A program made the position numbers and the translations under genes. Of a stretch of DNA of 64,000 bases, positions 11,301 to 23,300 are shown piece after piece (position 1 is the stretch's first letter; each line of letters starts with the position of its first letter). Origin of the DNA: Notospermus geniculatus (Eukaryota; Nemertea; Pilidiophora; Heteronemertea; Lineidae); assembly GCA_002633025.1 (NCBI GenBank), contig NMRB01000539.1, positions 270,777-334,776 on the forward strand. Reading direction: 5' to 3'. Below the pieces are notes generated by a model. It saw nothing but the letters and a program-made list of their open reading frames with translations. It ran no database searches and had not been told where the DNA came from.

Positions 11301-14300
11301 ATAATGCTTGCCTGAAACGTACTTCAAAGAGTCATGGCCTGTTTTCAGAACACATTGAAAAAACTGCAGGCAGGGCCCTATAATGTACATGTATTCAGAT
11401 GGAGCACAGTACATTTTACACTACACTAACATCGGACGACAGAACTTCAAAAATGGGCTTACTTATGGTGATGGAGGCCAATCTAGGTCTATATATCTGT
11501 CTACTCAACAGTTCAACAATGATCGAGTCCTGTGGAGTGCCATATTTTGTGATATAATCCATCATGTATCACGTCATGACCACGTGGAATTCCCTTGTAG
11601 TTTGGTTCCAGAACCCACCGCTTGGGCTAAAAGGGTTCGGTATCGGCCTCGTTTGACCTTGACCTCACACACGAAATTCTGTGTGTCTGACGTCACAGAG
11701 GATAGACTGATTCGCGATCCCAACATAGCTCACGGTATGTTGGAACCGGGAACCAGTCTATCCTCTATTACGTCAGACACACAGCTTTTCGTGTGTGAGG
11801 TCAAGGTAAAACGAGGCCGATACCGAACTCTTCTGCGCCTAGCGGTGAGTTCGGGAACCAAACTAATTCCAGTGCCGGAAGTAGCCGGATGGCCCACAGA
11901 ATCCCGAGTGTCCATCCGGGTCTTTTAGGTTATACCGACCCTAACCAACCTAGCGGAGGATCGTGGTACCAAACTATGATCTTTGTTTTCAGTAATGACT
12001 GATTTGCCTGGCTATAAACGTAACGTTGGCGGGTGCCACACTGATCATCCATTCTACAGAACCATCACTGACACCAACGTCACAGCTTGTAAAACTGTGT
12101 GCGACAGCCTGAACACGTGTAAATCATTTTTCTACTCGGAGAAAACGTGTAAGATATATACTGATGTTTGCCCAAGTCAACAACCAAACAACAAGGACTT
12201 TGATGCTGTATATGAAAAGGAACAAGCCAAACCACCAGGTAATTATTTACCACCAGATAACTATTTACCACCAGGTAACTATTTACCACCAGGTAATTAT
12301 TCACCACCAGGTAACTATTTACCACCAGATAACTATTTACCACCAGATAACTATTTANNNNNNNNNNNNNNNNNNNNNNNNNNNNNNTACCAACAGGTAA
12401 CTATTTACCACCAGGTAACTATTTACTGCCAGGTAACTATATACCAACAGGTAACTATTTACCACCAGGTAACTATTTACTGCCAGGTAACTATATACCA
12501 ACAGGTAACTATTTACCGCCAGGTAACTCTTTACCGCAGGTAACTATTTACCAACAGGTAACTATTTACCGCCAGGTAACTATTTACCGCAGGTAACTAT
12601 TTACCAACAGGTAACTATTTACTGCCAGGTAACTATTTACCAACAGGTAACTATTTACCACCGGCCGCTGATGTCGTCTATGTGTACAGTTGGGGTCAGA
12701 AGTTTACATACACTTTGGTAAAAATTATTCAACTCAAATTTTCAAAAGGTTTTATTGTTCTTTCCAAAACTTTTTTCATGGGGAATTATACTTAAGATGT
12801 CTACTTTATTTTCTTGCTTCATTCATTGGTTACAGTTTCTTTATTTCAGAATTATGTAACATAGTTTGTTCGATATCAGAAATACAGTGGCTCAAAAGTT
12901 TACATACACTATACATTAGTACTTGTAGCATTGCCTTTTACTGCCAGAACCTGACTAGGACATCTAGAATAACCATCCACAAGTGTCTCCCGATACTCTT
13001 GGGGAATTTGGGCCCATTCCTCTTGACAGTAGTTATGTAACACAGTCAAATTTGTTGGTTTCTTGCTCTGACTCATCTGTTAAGCTCATCTAAAAAGTTT
13101 CAATTAGATTTCAGTCCGGACTTCACGAAAATCACTCTAAAACCTTCCCCCTGTTGTCTTCAAACCATTTGTTGACTACTTTTGCTCTGTGCTTAGGATT
13201 GTTGTCTGATTGAATGTTCCAATCACGCCCTGGCTTCAGTGATTTGGCAGAGGCCTTGATGTTGTCATCAAGAATCTTGAAGTAATCCTTTTTCTTCATG
13301 ATCCCATTGACCTTCTGGAGTCCCCCCGTGCCGGTTGCAGCAAAGCATGATGCTACCACCACCATGCTTGACGGTTGAGATGATGTTCGTTGGGTTGAAG
13401 GCCTCGCCCTGTTCATGCCAGATGTTCTTCTGGTCATTATGATCAAAATGCTCCATTTTCATTTTGTCAGACCGCAGAACCTTCCTCCAAAACGCTGATT
13501 CTTTGTATTGATGCTCCTTTCCAAACTTCTCCCTTGATTTTTTGTGCCGACCTTTGAGCAGTGGCTGCTTCTTTGCGCGGTACCACTTCAGTCCATGTCG
13601 ATGCGGAACATCCTTAACCGTAGATCCTGGCACACTCAAACCTGCATCTTGGAGATCCTTGCAGAGCTGCTTTTTTGGGTCACCTGTGGTTGATTTTCAC
13701 ATTTGCACCAGTGTCTGTTCGTTTTTGGGGGGTCAGTTTCCTGTTTCTTTCGCCCCTTGGCTTGGTCAATGTGTTCCCAAGGTCCTTGTTCTTCCTGACG
13801 ATGGTGTGAACGGAAGCCCTGGGTACCCTTAACTGCTTAGCAATGTGGCCTAGTGAGGACCCTATCTTGTGAAGATCAACCCCACGTTTTCTAAGGTCTT
13901 GGCTGTACAATTTGGATTCTCCCATCTTGTCTCGATAGTTCTGACTGTAGCAAAGGGCTAAAGACCATAGAAATGCCTTCTCATGTAGCCACTATGGGAT
14001 GTCCTGGGTTATTATATAACTGATGTGATGACCAATGATCACTAAAATGACTGTGAGGTACCAGTAATCAATTTTTCGAAGATTCGAGGTTGTGTTTTTA
14101 GAGTTTGATTAGGTGTATGTAAACTTTTGAGCCACTGTATTTCTGATATCGAACAAACTATGTTACAAAATTCTGAAATAAAGAAACTGTGATCAATGAA
14201 TGAAGCAAGAAAATAAAGTAGACATCGTAAGTATAATTCCCCATGAAAAAAGTTGTTGAAAGAACAATAAAACCTTTTGAAAATTTGAGTTGAATATTTT

Positions 14301-17300
14301 TTACCAAAGTGTATGTAAACTTCTGACCCCAACTGTAAATGGTAGGGGACCACGACATGGGGCATCTACTTTTGATTTACCTGTAGGCCTGTAGACCTCA
14401 TCTGTAGTACAGCCTATAGCTAAGCCAAACAGCACAAAAAACGACACACAAAATGATAGTAAAAGTAACGTCGTCTTCGAATTACGCAAATTTTCGACCC
14501 CAACCGGGGTCTTCGTCAGGTACCTTTCATGGGTGGCGTCCACTAGAGCGCCGACAAGATTAGGAAGGGTTGCGGAAGCAAATTATGCCATTTCGGCATC
14601 CTTTCCGCGTCAGACACGAAAAAAGTGTGCGAATCATCGTTTCCTGGGACATTACTACGAATCTCTGCAGACATACCTGGGAGTGTCCTAGGAATCAATC
14701 GTGAAGGGCCCGAAATGCTGCTGATCGTAGCAGGACAGCGCGGACCCATCTAGGATAACACCAGGAGTGGTAAAATCATGGACTAGGACAATCGGGCAGA
14801 TATGCGGACAATATGAGGAAATAATTCAAGGTTATAAATTCTGCGCCGAATTTGGATTTTTCTCATATGTTTGCTAGCCGTCATGAAGTTAGGAACAACG
14901 GCCACACTGAAAAACGTTACGCCGGCCATAAACTCCTCCACGCCGCAACCTGTTGACCTTTCCGTGTCTTGTCCGCAAATGTCTTGACGGCTTCGCGCAC
15001 TCGCTTATTTTGATCTGCATCGGCTCCGCGCTTTCCTGAAACAGTCCGCGTGGCTTCTGCTTGCCTTCGCGAAGCTGCCCGCACAGCAGAAGCTTTCAGG
15101 AGCGTTTGCAGAAGTGTTACAGAAAGGCGGGATGTCCTGACGATGTCCGCACGACAATGCAGACAAGTTGCCGAAGGTGTCGGGAAGGTCATTTCCGCGT
15201 CGAAATTTTGGTCTCGATCAAAATTTGGATGCGGAAATTTCGCCCTCTCCCGAACGTGCGGAAATACCGGGAACTGCTTAGGAATGATAAAGACAGTGAA
15301 CGGAGTCTTTCAAGAATATGCGGAGAGGTTGCAGAATGAATGCGGAATTGCTAAATTTGCGTTCCGCGTCTTGTCCGCGCCCTAGTGGACGCTAGGTTTC
15401 AGGGGGAAACTTGTCGAAAATTTGCGAAACTCGGAGACGACTTTTACTTGTACTATCATGTAGAACCGTCTATCGTGTGATATACACTGTTTAAAGATCC
15501 AAGCCGGACTTCGATAGCGGTTAATTTCGTGCTCCATTTGACTGCTGCAGCTACACCAGCAAAATGCAAAGAAGGGCTCACATTGGTCTGGGTCGAAAGC
15601 ATCCAGAAACTCACACGCAACCATGATGATCTTGTCATCACCGCAAAAGACGTGACGGAATGCAAGACTGCGTGCGAAACAGAAACTCGCCTGCTGTGTC
15701 GATCAGTTGAATATAAACCCTCAACAACAGAGTGCGTACTCTCCACAGCCAATGGCAATGGCGCTACTTGGACTACATGGGACTGGACTGATGATGACGT
15801 CATCTATGGAGAGTGGAAATGTTACAGTAAGTACACATGAACATACAAGGTGGCCAAAAAAGCACAAGCATTTTTCCAAGTGCAATATTTTTTCTGCACT
15901 TTTTAGCAGTTAGATATCCGGAATTCTGTCCCACCTCAGGTTCGATAAGATATGACTCAATCTCCCTCCCCACCTTGATAAGACTGGTGTCCTGTCCAAC
16001 CCGTATGAAGCCAGTGGTAACACCTAGGCTGGACTGATACTATGTCGAAACCTTAGCTGACAAAAATGGCCGCCATCCTTTTCATTACCTGAGAAGTTCA
16101 ACGCGCTCCACTAGGCCTAAAATGCAAATTTGGATTTTTGGCTTGTCTGCCAAGGTGCGAGATGGGCTATACGTATCTTGCTCATTACGGATTTCTAGAA
16201 CCAACTTGTTTATTGACCAATAGGCGTCACAAGGGCATGTTAGAATTGGCGCCAAACTATAGTCAGCCAATCAGTGGTCCGTTTTTAGCTCACCAGGGGT
16301 GAGCTTTTATGATGGTGCAGCGTCCGTCGTCGTCGTCCGTTAGCAGGGCACGTTTTATAACTACAGGGACCACTGACCTGAAACTTTGTACATGTATACC
16401 GCCAGGTCAGACGACCTATGACACCAAGTTTCGGTCCGATTCGATTCTTAGCTTGGCCACCAGGTGGCGGAAATCAAAAACACAAAACGGACTTTGGAAA
16501 ATGGACTTCGACAATGGCACATACACATATGTCATAATTCTCTAGTCAGAATGTTTTGACCTTGAAATTTTGACAACAATCGTATTACCCTGGAACTCAA
16601 GGCTTGCCCTGGAACAGTTCGATTTTACATGTACATCGCTTGTTCTTCTGCTACGTTCACCCAGGTGAGCACATGGTCCATGGACCATTTTTAGGACCTA
16701 CCATGTCTCGCGGAATTCTAATTTCAAGTTGTTTTTGCCAGGTGCAGTTTCTCGCTGTCCTGTAAACCACGAGGTTGTCTGGATCACCTACACGGGGAAG
16801 AAATCGAAAACGACCTCGGTGAAAACACTTGATCTGGAGACAGCGAAACTCTGTCAGGAAGCATGCCTGAAGGAGACAAGCGTCCTGTGTTTGGCGACGA
16901 ACTTCGTGCCTGGGAAATGTTACCTTGTTGCAAAAAACAGGGCTTTTTCCACCTCGAAGACGGACTTCACCGACGATAGAAGCGCGCAGTATGCCGAATG
17001 GCGATGCAAAGGTGATGATCGCGTATTATATTTCTGATTTAAGCATATGTTGAACATCTACATCTACCCCTCCCAAAAACTGTCCACCTAGTTACTCATT
17101 AAACTTGCTTTTCAACGAATTCGAAAACCTGACTCCAGTGCCACTTATGGCAAGCCGATTGTCCATTCCGGCCTAAACCATGGTTTACGACCCCTAAACC
17201 ATGGTTTAGGACCCTATGGTGTACGGTCCTAAACTACAGTTTACGTAGGACTCGTAAACCATGGTTTAGAGCAAAACGTCTATTTCGGCAGGTCTAAACC

Positions 17301-20300
17301 ATAGTTTAAACCGTGGTTTCGAGTAAGCCATGGTATCCAGGTCATAAACTACGGTTTAGAGTAAACTAGAGTTTAGACTCTCAAAACTACGGTTTAGGAT
17401 TTCCTAAACTATAAGTTAACTCTAAACTATGGTTTAGGGACCCTAAACCACAGTTTGCTCCATACTATGGTATAGGATTCCAAGACGGTAGTAGGCCTAT
17501 GCAGTGAATCTAAGTTCACTGAAAACTGCAGTTTAGGCTTCGGAACCGCAATTTGCGACATTCTGTCTTTTGAATGGACATCGTTTTCTGTAAACTACGG
17601 TTTAGGCTTCGTGAACTATAGTTTAGGGCTCTAAACTAGAGTTTACGTCGGCGCTGAAATGGACGTTTTGCTCTAAACCAAGGTTTACGATAAACTGTAG
17701 TTTAGGACCGTAAACCATAGTATCGTGTCTTAAACCATGGTTTAGGGATCGTAAACCATGGTTCAGGCCGGAATGGACAATCGGCTTGACATAACCACTG
17801 ATTCCAGAAGGATTAGGAAGTAACCGACGTACAGATTCGCAGTAATGGGCGAATTTACTGCCGTTAGAGGCCACCACCGGTTAGCGTCCTTGGACGTCAT
17901 GGAATTTGACTCGAAACCTCCCCCAAAATCATCGAAAATGACTCCAAAAATTTCAGACCAGAAGAAATGCCCGACTGGCTTCAAGGTGGAATGGTCCTTG
18001 AGAAATCCAACGACCACCATCAAAGGGCGAGACCATAGGTTGATAGACAATGTCCAAGATAAAACCACTTGTCAAAATCTCTGTGAAGTCGAAGACTTGT
18101 TCTTGTGTACGTCCTTCGAGTATGCGAAAACCACGAAAGAGTGCATGCTCAGCAAAAAGAGACGAAGTAAACTTCCAAATGGCGAACAGACTGCGACATC
18201 GACAGATTTCGAATATGCAGAATGGAACTGTGTGTGTAAGTCTCGACCTTCTTTTTATGCCCACCACTGTTCTCATTTTCCGGTCCCTAAAAAGATCCGG
18301 GGCCGTATTCTAGAAGCTTCCTTAATTGTAAGGTCGACCTTAATCTATTGTATTCTACCCTGCAAACAATAGCTAAAGGTCGACCTTACACTTAAGGAAG
18401 CTTCTAGAATACGGCCCCCGGTCTTTCTTTGTACAGCATGACTGGCTATTAGTCTGGACGCAAAACCCCGATTTTCAAAAAGTGTCGAATTTTGGATAAC
18501 AGCAGTTTTTTGCATTTTTTATGTCTCCAAGTGACAGAGTTTCAGAACCCGCCGGGTGCCACTCTGGTACCATTGAGCGTTTTGAGAAAATCCCGTTTCC
18601 ATGGAAACCGAAGCCAAATTTCGTGTATCTCTCTTTCTCCAACGCAGAGGTCAGACGGACTGACCTCTGCCTGCAAACGTTTAGTGCATCGTACTGCTTT
18701 TCGCGTAGGAATGACGTCGTTCAAGATGACTGCCTCCATGGTAGCACAGGGTTATATTTAACTCACAAAATCATGTGATCAAATTCGACGAAGCTGATTG
18801 GCCCGTCGACTTGGTTGCTTCTAAAATGGAAAATATTTCTGCCGGAATGGCGATACCGAAGCACAGCCATACATGTAGTCGCCGCAAAAAAGTGCAACAC
18901 AAAAACACCATGGTAGTGTTGGTGTTTTGATAACAACTCGGAATTATGAGATGGCGTGAGATGGCCTCTTCCGTACTTATCAGGGCCAATAATGCTATGG
19001 CTTCGCCATGATGTAAACATAGAAATACGAAAGGAGCTTACCATGTGTTTAAAGCTGTTTATTTTTAACTTCTGTTGCAGCTGTTGATGCTTCGAACCCT
19101 TGCCCTCCCGGAAGTTCAATCAAGTGGGTCTTGCTGGATGGTAAAATACTTGATCCGTCGTATCTTCTCGAAGAGATGCCGATTACAGACCAAAACGTTG
19201 AGCCCTGTAAAACAGGATGCCTTGCTTTGAAAGGCTGCAAGTAAGATTGCAAGAAAAGTGAAACATGGGGGAATCCCACTGACCTCATATCAAGAATATA
19301 CCGATATATTGAGATACATCATAAAGGAATCAAACATAAAGGTTCAACTTTCAAATTTAGCATTTTATAAATGTGGACTGTATCTCTTTAAATTTCAACG
19401 GATTTTCTTTTTTTTTTGACTCTTCCATATTATGTACATGTAGGCAAGACCCTTCTGCATGTTTAGTGCAAATTTTGTTGAATTCTGACTAGTTGATCGT
19501 ATGATACAAAAGGACTGATTAATGAGTACCCCACGAACGATGAGAGCGCATGGTCATCTGTGTACATTTGAATAGGCTAACGTACATTTGCACATGGAAC
19601 ATTAATTGTGCTGAAAATAGCTCTGTTATCCTCAGAAATGGAATTCAAGGCATCAGGTTGCCAGATTCATGTACCCACTACCATAAAAATGAAGCCCCTA
19701 CCTATTACATAAAGCAAAAATTCAGGCAGTGAGAGACATCTGGTGGCAACACATGAAGTGTATCCCTCGGTTCATCGTTTGCAGTTAAACCTTTATTTTT
19801 GATTCCTTTATGGAAACACGTAACTCAAGTCTGAGTCCGTTTTTGCTATCAGGTCTAGTTTAGTAAAGAGAACAGTCTCTTCTAAAAAAACAACAACTCG
19901 CACCTGGCCCGATGGTAAGGTTACATGTATGTCTGAGGCAGTGGTAATTCATTTTTGCAACCCAGTTTAACCAAGTTGTGAAAATTGGCCCCAGGGTTTA
20001 GCTGTAATTGGCCCTTTACTACTGCCCTATTTTTCTTTTTTGACAGAAGCAAAACCGTCACATGTTCTCAACCGAGCGTTCAGCTATGAGATCCAATATC
20101 CAATTTAAACTTTTTCCTCATATTTAATTGGCCAATCTCATTAAATTTTGCGTTGTTTTATATTCATTACGTTATTGCTCCCAACTCTGTAAAACCATAC
20201 CCCGTTAAGGGAGTACAATGGCAACATTTTTATAGATTCGTGAATAATTAAATTTGCCCCATTTGTCGGCAATTTTATAAGATGTTTGTGTCACCGATGT

Positions 20301-23300
20301 TAATAACGTATTATCAATTGTTTAATCTTTATAATTTAATTGATACTATGGGAGAATACGTTAGTTGTACCTGAACTTTAGGCACGCTGCCAGTCAGTCC
20401 ATCGGGTCACAGGTCATAATAGGGAGGTTTCGAAATCAAACGATAAACATAAACGTTAACGACAACTTTATTTTTGTACCGAAAATGCAATGCAAAATCT
20501 GGTTAATGTGTAGTATGAAAAATAACGTTGTCGTAAAAGTTTGGTTTATCGTTTGATTTCGAAACCTCCCCATTAATCGACACTAGTTGTTCCTTCTTTT
20601 GGTACATTCACCCAGGTGAGCACATGGTTCATATACCATTTCATTTCAGGTCGTTTCACACTTCGGGCACCACTTGTTCGCTGAACAATGAAAAACGGAG
20701 AAACATCGAGGACAAAACTAAAATCAAAGACAGTAAAGGTAGCAAGCTGTACGATTGGTATTGCAAAAAATGTAAGTGGATAGAATGGAACAGCACAGAG
20801 ATGGTGTTTCAACCACTTTTTGGCGGTGACCGCAATGTAACGAAAGGATAGTGATAATAGTGAGTTTAAGAAACCAAACGTTAACGCTAACGCCAACGCT
20901 AATTACGTCAAAATGACGTCACCCCCAGAAGAAATACAACGAATTCATTCGATGTGACGTCAAAATGATGTCATTATAAAGATAATGTATCACGACTTCA
21001 TTGTTTACATTCCATGTTTGTAAACATGGATGTTTACATTATGTTATTTTGGACTTTTGGGACATGCCAACCCACCAAAATGAGTACTTTTGGAATCAAC
21101 AGAATTTCTAGACAGGCATGCCACCAACAAATTACTCGTAAGACAAAGAAAGCCTGGACATAAACAAACAAAATGTAAATAAACAATGAATTTCGTGGCC
21201 CGCGAAAATACCCGTGATACATTATCTTTAACGTTAGCGTTAGCGTTAAAGATAATGTATCACAGGTATTTTCACGGGCCACGAAAATCATTGTTTATTT
21301 ACATTTTGTTTGTTTATGTCCAGTCTTTCTTTGTCTTATGAGTCATTTGTTGGTGGCATGCCCCCCTAGAACTTATTTTGACACCGAAAGTATTCAATTT
21401 GGTGGGTTGTCATGTCCCAAAAGCCCAAAATAACAAAATGTAAACATCCATGTTTACAAACATTGAATGTAAACAATGAAGTCGTGATACATTATCTTTA
21501 ACGTGTGGTTTCTTAAACTCACTAATAGTGAGGTTTCGCAAATTTGACGAAACACGAAGTACGAAATACATGTACGAAATTGGGCTTCATTTCCATGACG
21601 TAATGTATTTCAGCAGATGACTGGTACCATAAATATCGCCTGCTGCAAGAGCGTCTTTTAGCGTATGAGAACGATAGAGTTACGGTGTATACATGTATTA
21701 AACTTTGAAATTTATCTTTCGCTCCACTCCGTATACGAAGTGGAAATTTAAAAATTCAAGATGCACCATAACTCTCTCGATCTTACATCAGGCTAAAAGA
21801 CACACTGGCAGCAGGGGCATTTGTGGTACCAGTCATCTCCAGAAATACATCAGGTCCTGGAAATGAAGTTGAATTTCGTATTTCGTACTTCGTGTTTCGT
21901 CAGATTTGCGAAACCTCACTTAATGTCCCTGTCACCTCTGTCACAAGAATAAGGCCCTCTTCCCAGTGTACGAATCACCAGAGTGATCACGCAGACTCAT
22001 GCCCCTGGTAGTTGTTATATATGAATAATTGCTGATATCAATAAAGTTCATTGTGATTTTATTACTGAAATCGTCTCATTCCTTCCGAAAACAGCCAAGC
22101 ATTTTCCGATGACATGTGAGAGGGGAAAACTGACCCAGTGGACCACCGAAAACACAATCATTAAAGGCCGTGATGACGTCATCATCCAAACGATTCCGAC
22201 CGCTCCCGATTGTGCAAAAAAGTGCAACACTTCGGATGTGGACTGCCGTTCGTACGAGTATACGGCGACTGGACTCACGTGTGTGATTTCGGTTGATAGT
22301 AGTGATTCCATCTTGAGCTCTGAAAAGATCGAAAAGGTTGGGACTAACCTGTATGAATGGGACTGCAGAGGTAAGCATGCCTGTGTGATCTTTGTTTTTA
22401 TGCCCTGCTTCACCTGTTACGTCCGCGTCCGTCGGCGTCGTCCATCCGTCCGTTAACTTTCCCGTTTACCATTCATTTAAAAGAAAATTATTGGTCCAGT
22501 CAAATTGATTTTGTGTATGTATGTTGGGGTGTGACTAGAGGTCCTTTCGAAACAGGCCGCGTTTTGATTTACAGTATGGCCACCAGAGCCGCCATCCTGA
22601 AATCAGATTCCGTCGATTTCGGGGAGAACCGTTTGTCCAATCAAATTGATTTTTTGGATGTATGTTGGGGGTGTCTAGAGGAAGGTTCCTTTCGAAAATG
22701 GCCGCATTCCGATTTACAACATGGCCACCACAGCCGCCATCTTTGATTAAATTCCGTATACATGTTGAGGGGACACCAACGCAACATACATGCGGAGGCA
22801 TATGCCACGCTCTGCGTTGCTCTTGTTGTTCCTTTGGACCTGTTGGAAAAGAGCAAAACTTTAACGCAAGTTGCAACTGGAAAAAAGAAATTTGAAATGT
22901 AGATGATCAAACAGAGCACATTTTGGCCTGGACTCCGATATGAGGCCAGACAGATTATTTCCGAATGTTACCTAAGCACACTGAAAATGTCTCTGAAAAT
23001 GTTTTTTCCAGCCAATACAGTATGTCTGTACCCAAGGACACTGAAATGGCGCAAACTGCCGAAGGTAATGCCACCCTATCCATACGATCGCCAGTTGACC
23101 GGCCTAACCCAAACGGAATGTCAACAACGATGCTTGCAGGAGACTTCGTTTTCTTGCTTGACCGTGTTGATGACGAAGGATCACGCCGGTGGGGACGTTT
23201 GTAACATGTATGGTGAATCGAGCCGTAGTCAGTCGAAAACTGCGATGAAGACCAGTACAACGGACACAGAGGAATGGACATGCCGAGGTAAGCACCGCAG

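Larger units (their letters stand above)
1175..15879 (+). repeat. Tandem segmental duplication, unit 1 (nine-PAN cassette)
   Basis: Sequence from 1175 (GTGCAATATTTTTTC) to about 15878 is repeated in the same order and orientation from 15880. Unit 1 is longer because of insertions, including a 1.65-kb Tc1 element, several fold-backs and an expanded 53-bp array. The right end reads CATTTTTCCA then AG then the left-end sequence, so the junction has at most a base or two of overlap. Confidence 0.9.

Noticed and set aside
12690-13040. Open frame in the left end of the Tc1 element (and its mirror at 14042-14365)
   Set aside because: It reads through terminal repeats; the mirror copy at the other end gives the same translation. 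Not a gene.
14917-15385. Arginine- and alanine-rich frames on both strands
   Set aside because: Lie within the GC-rich fold-back 14530-15396; no splice sites or family likeness.
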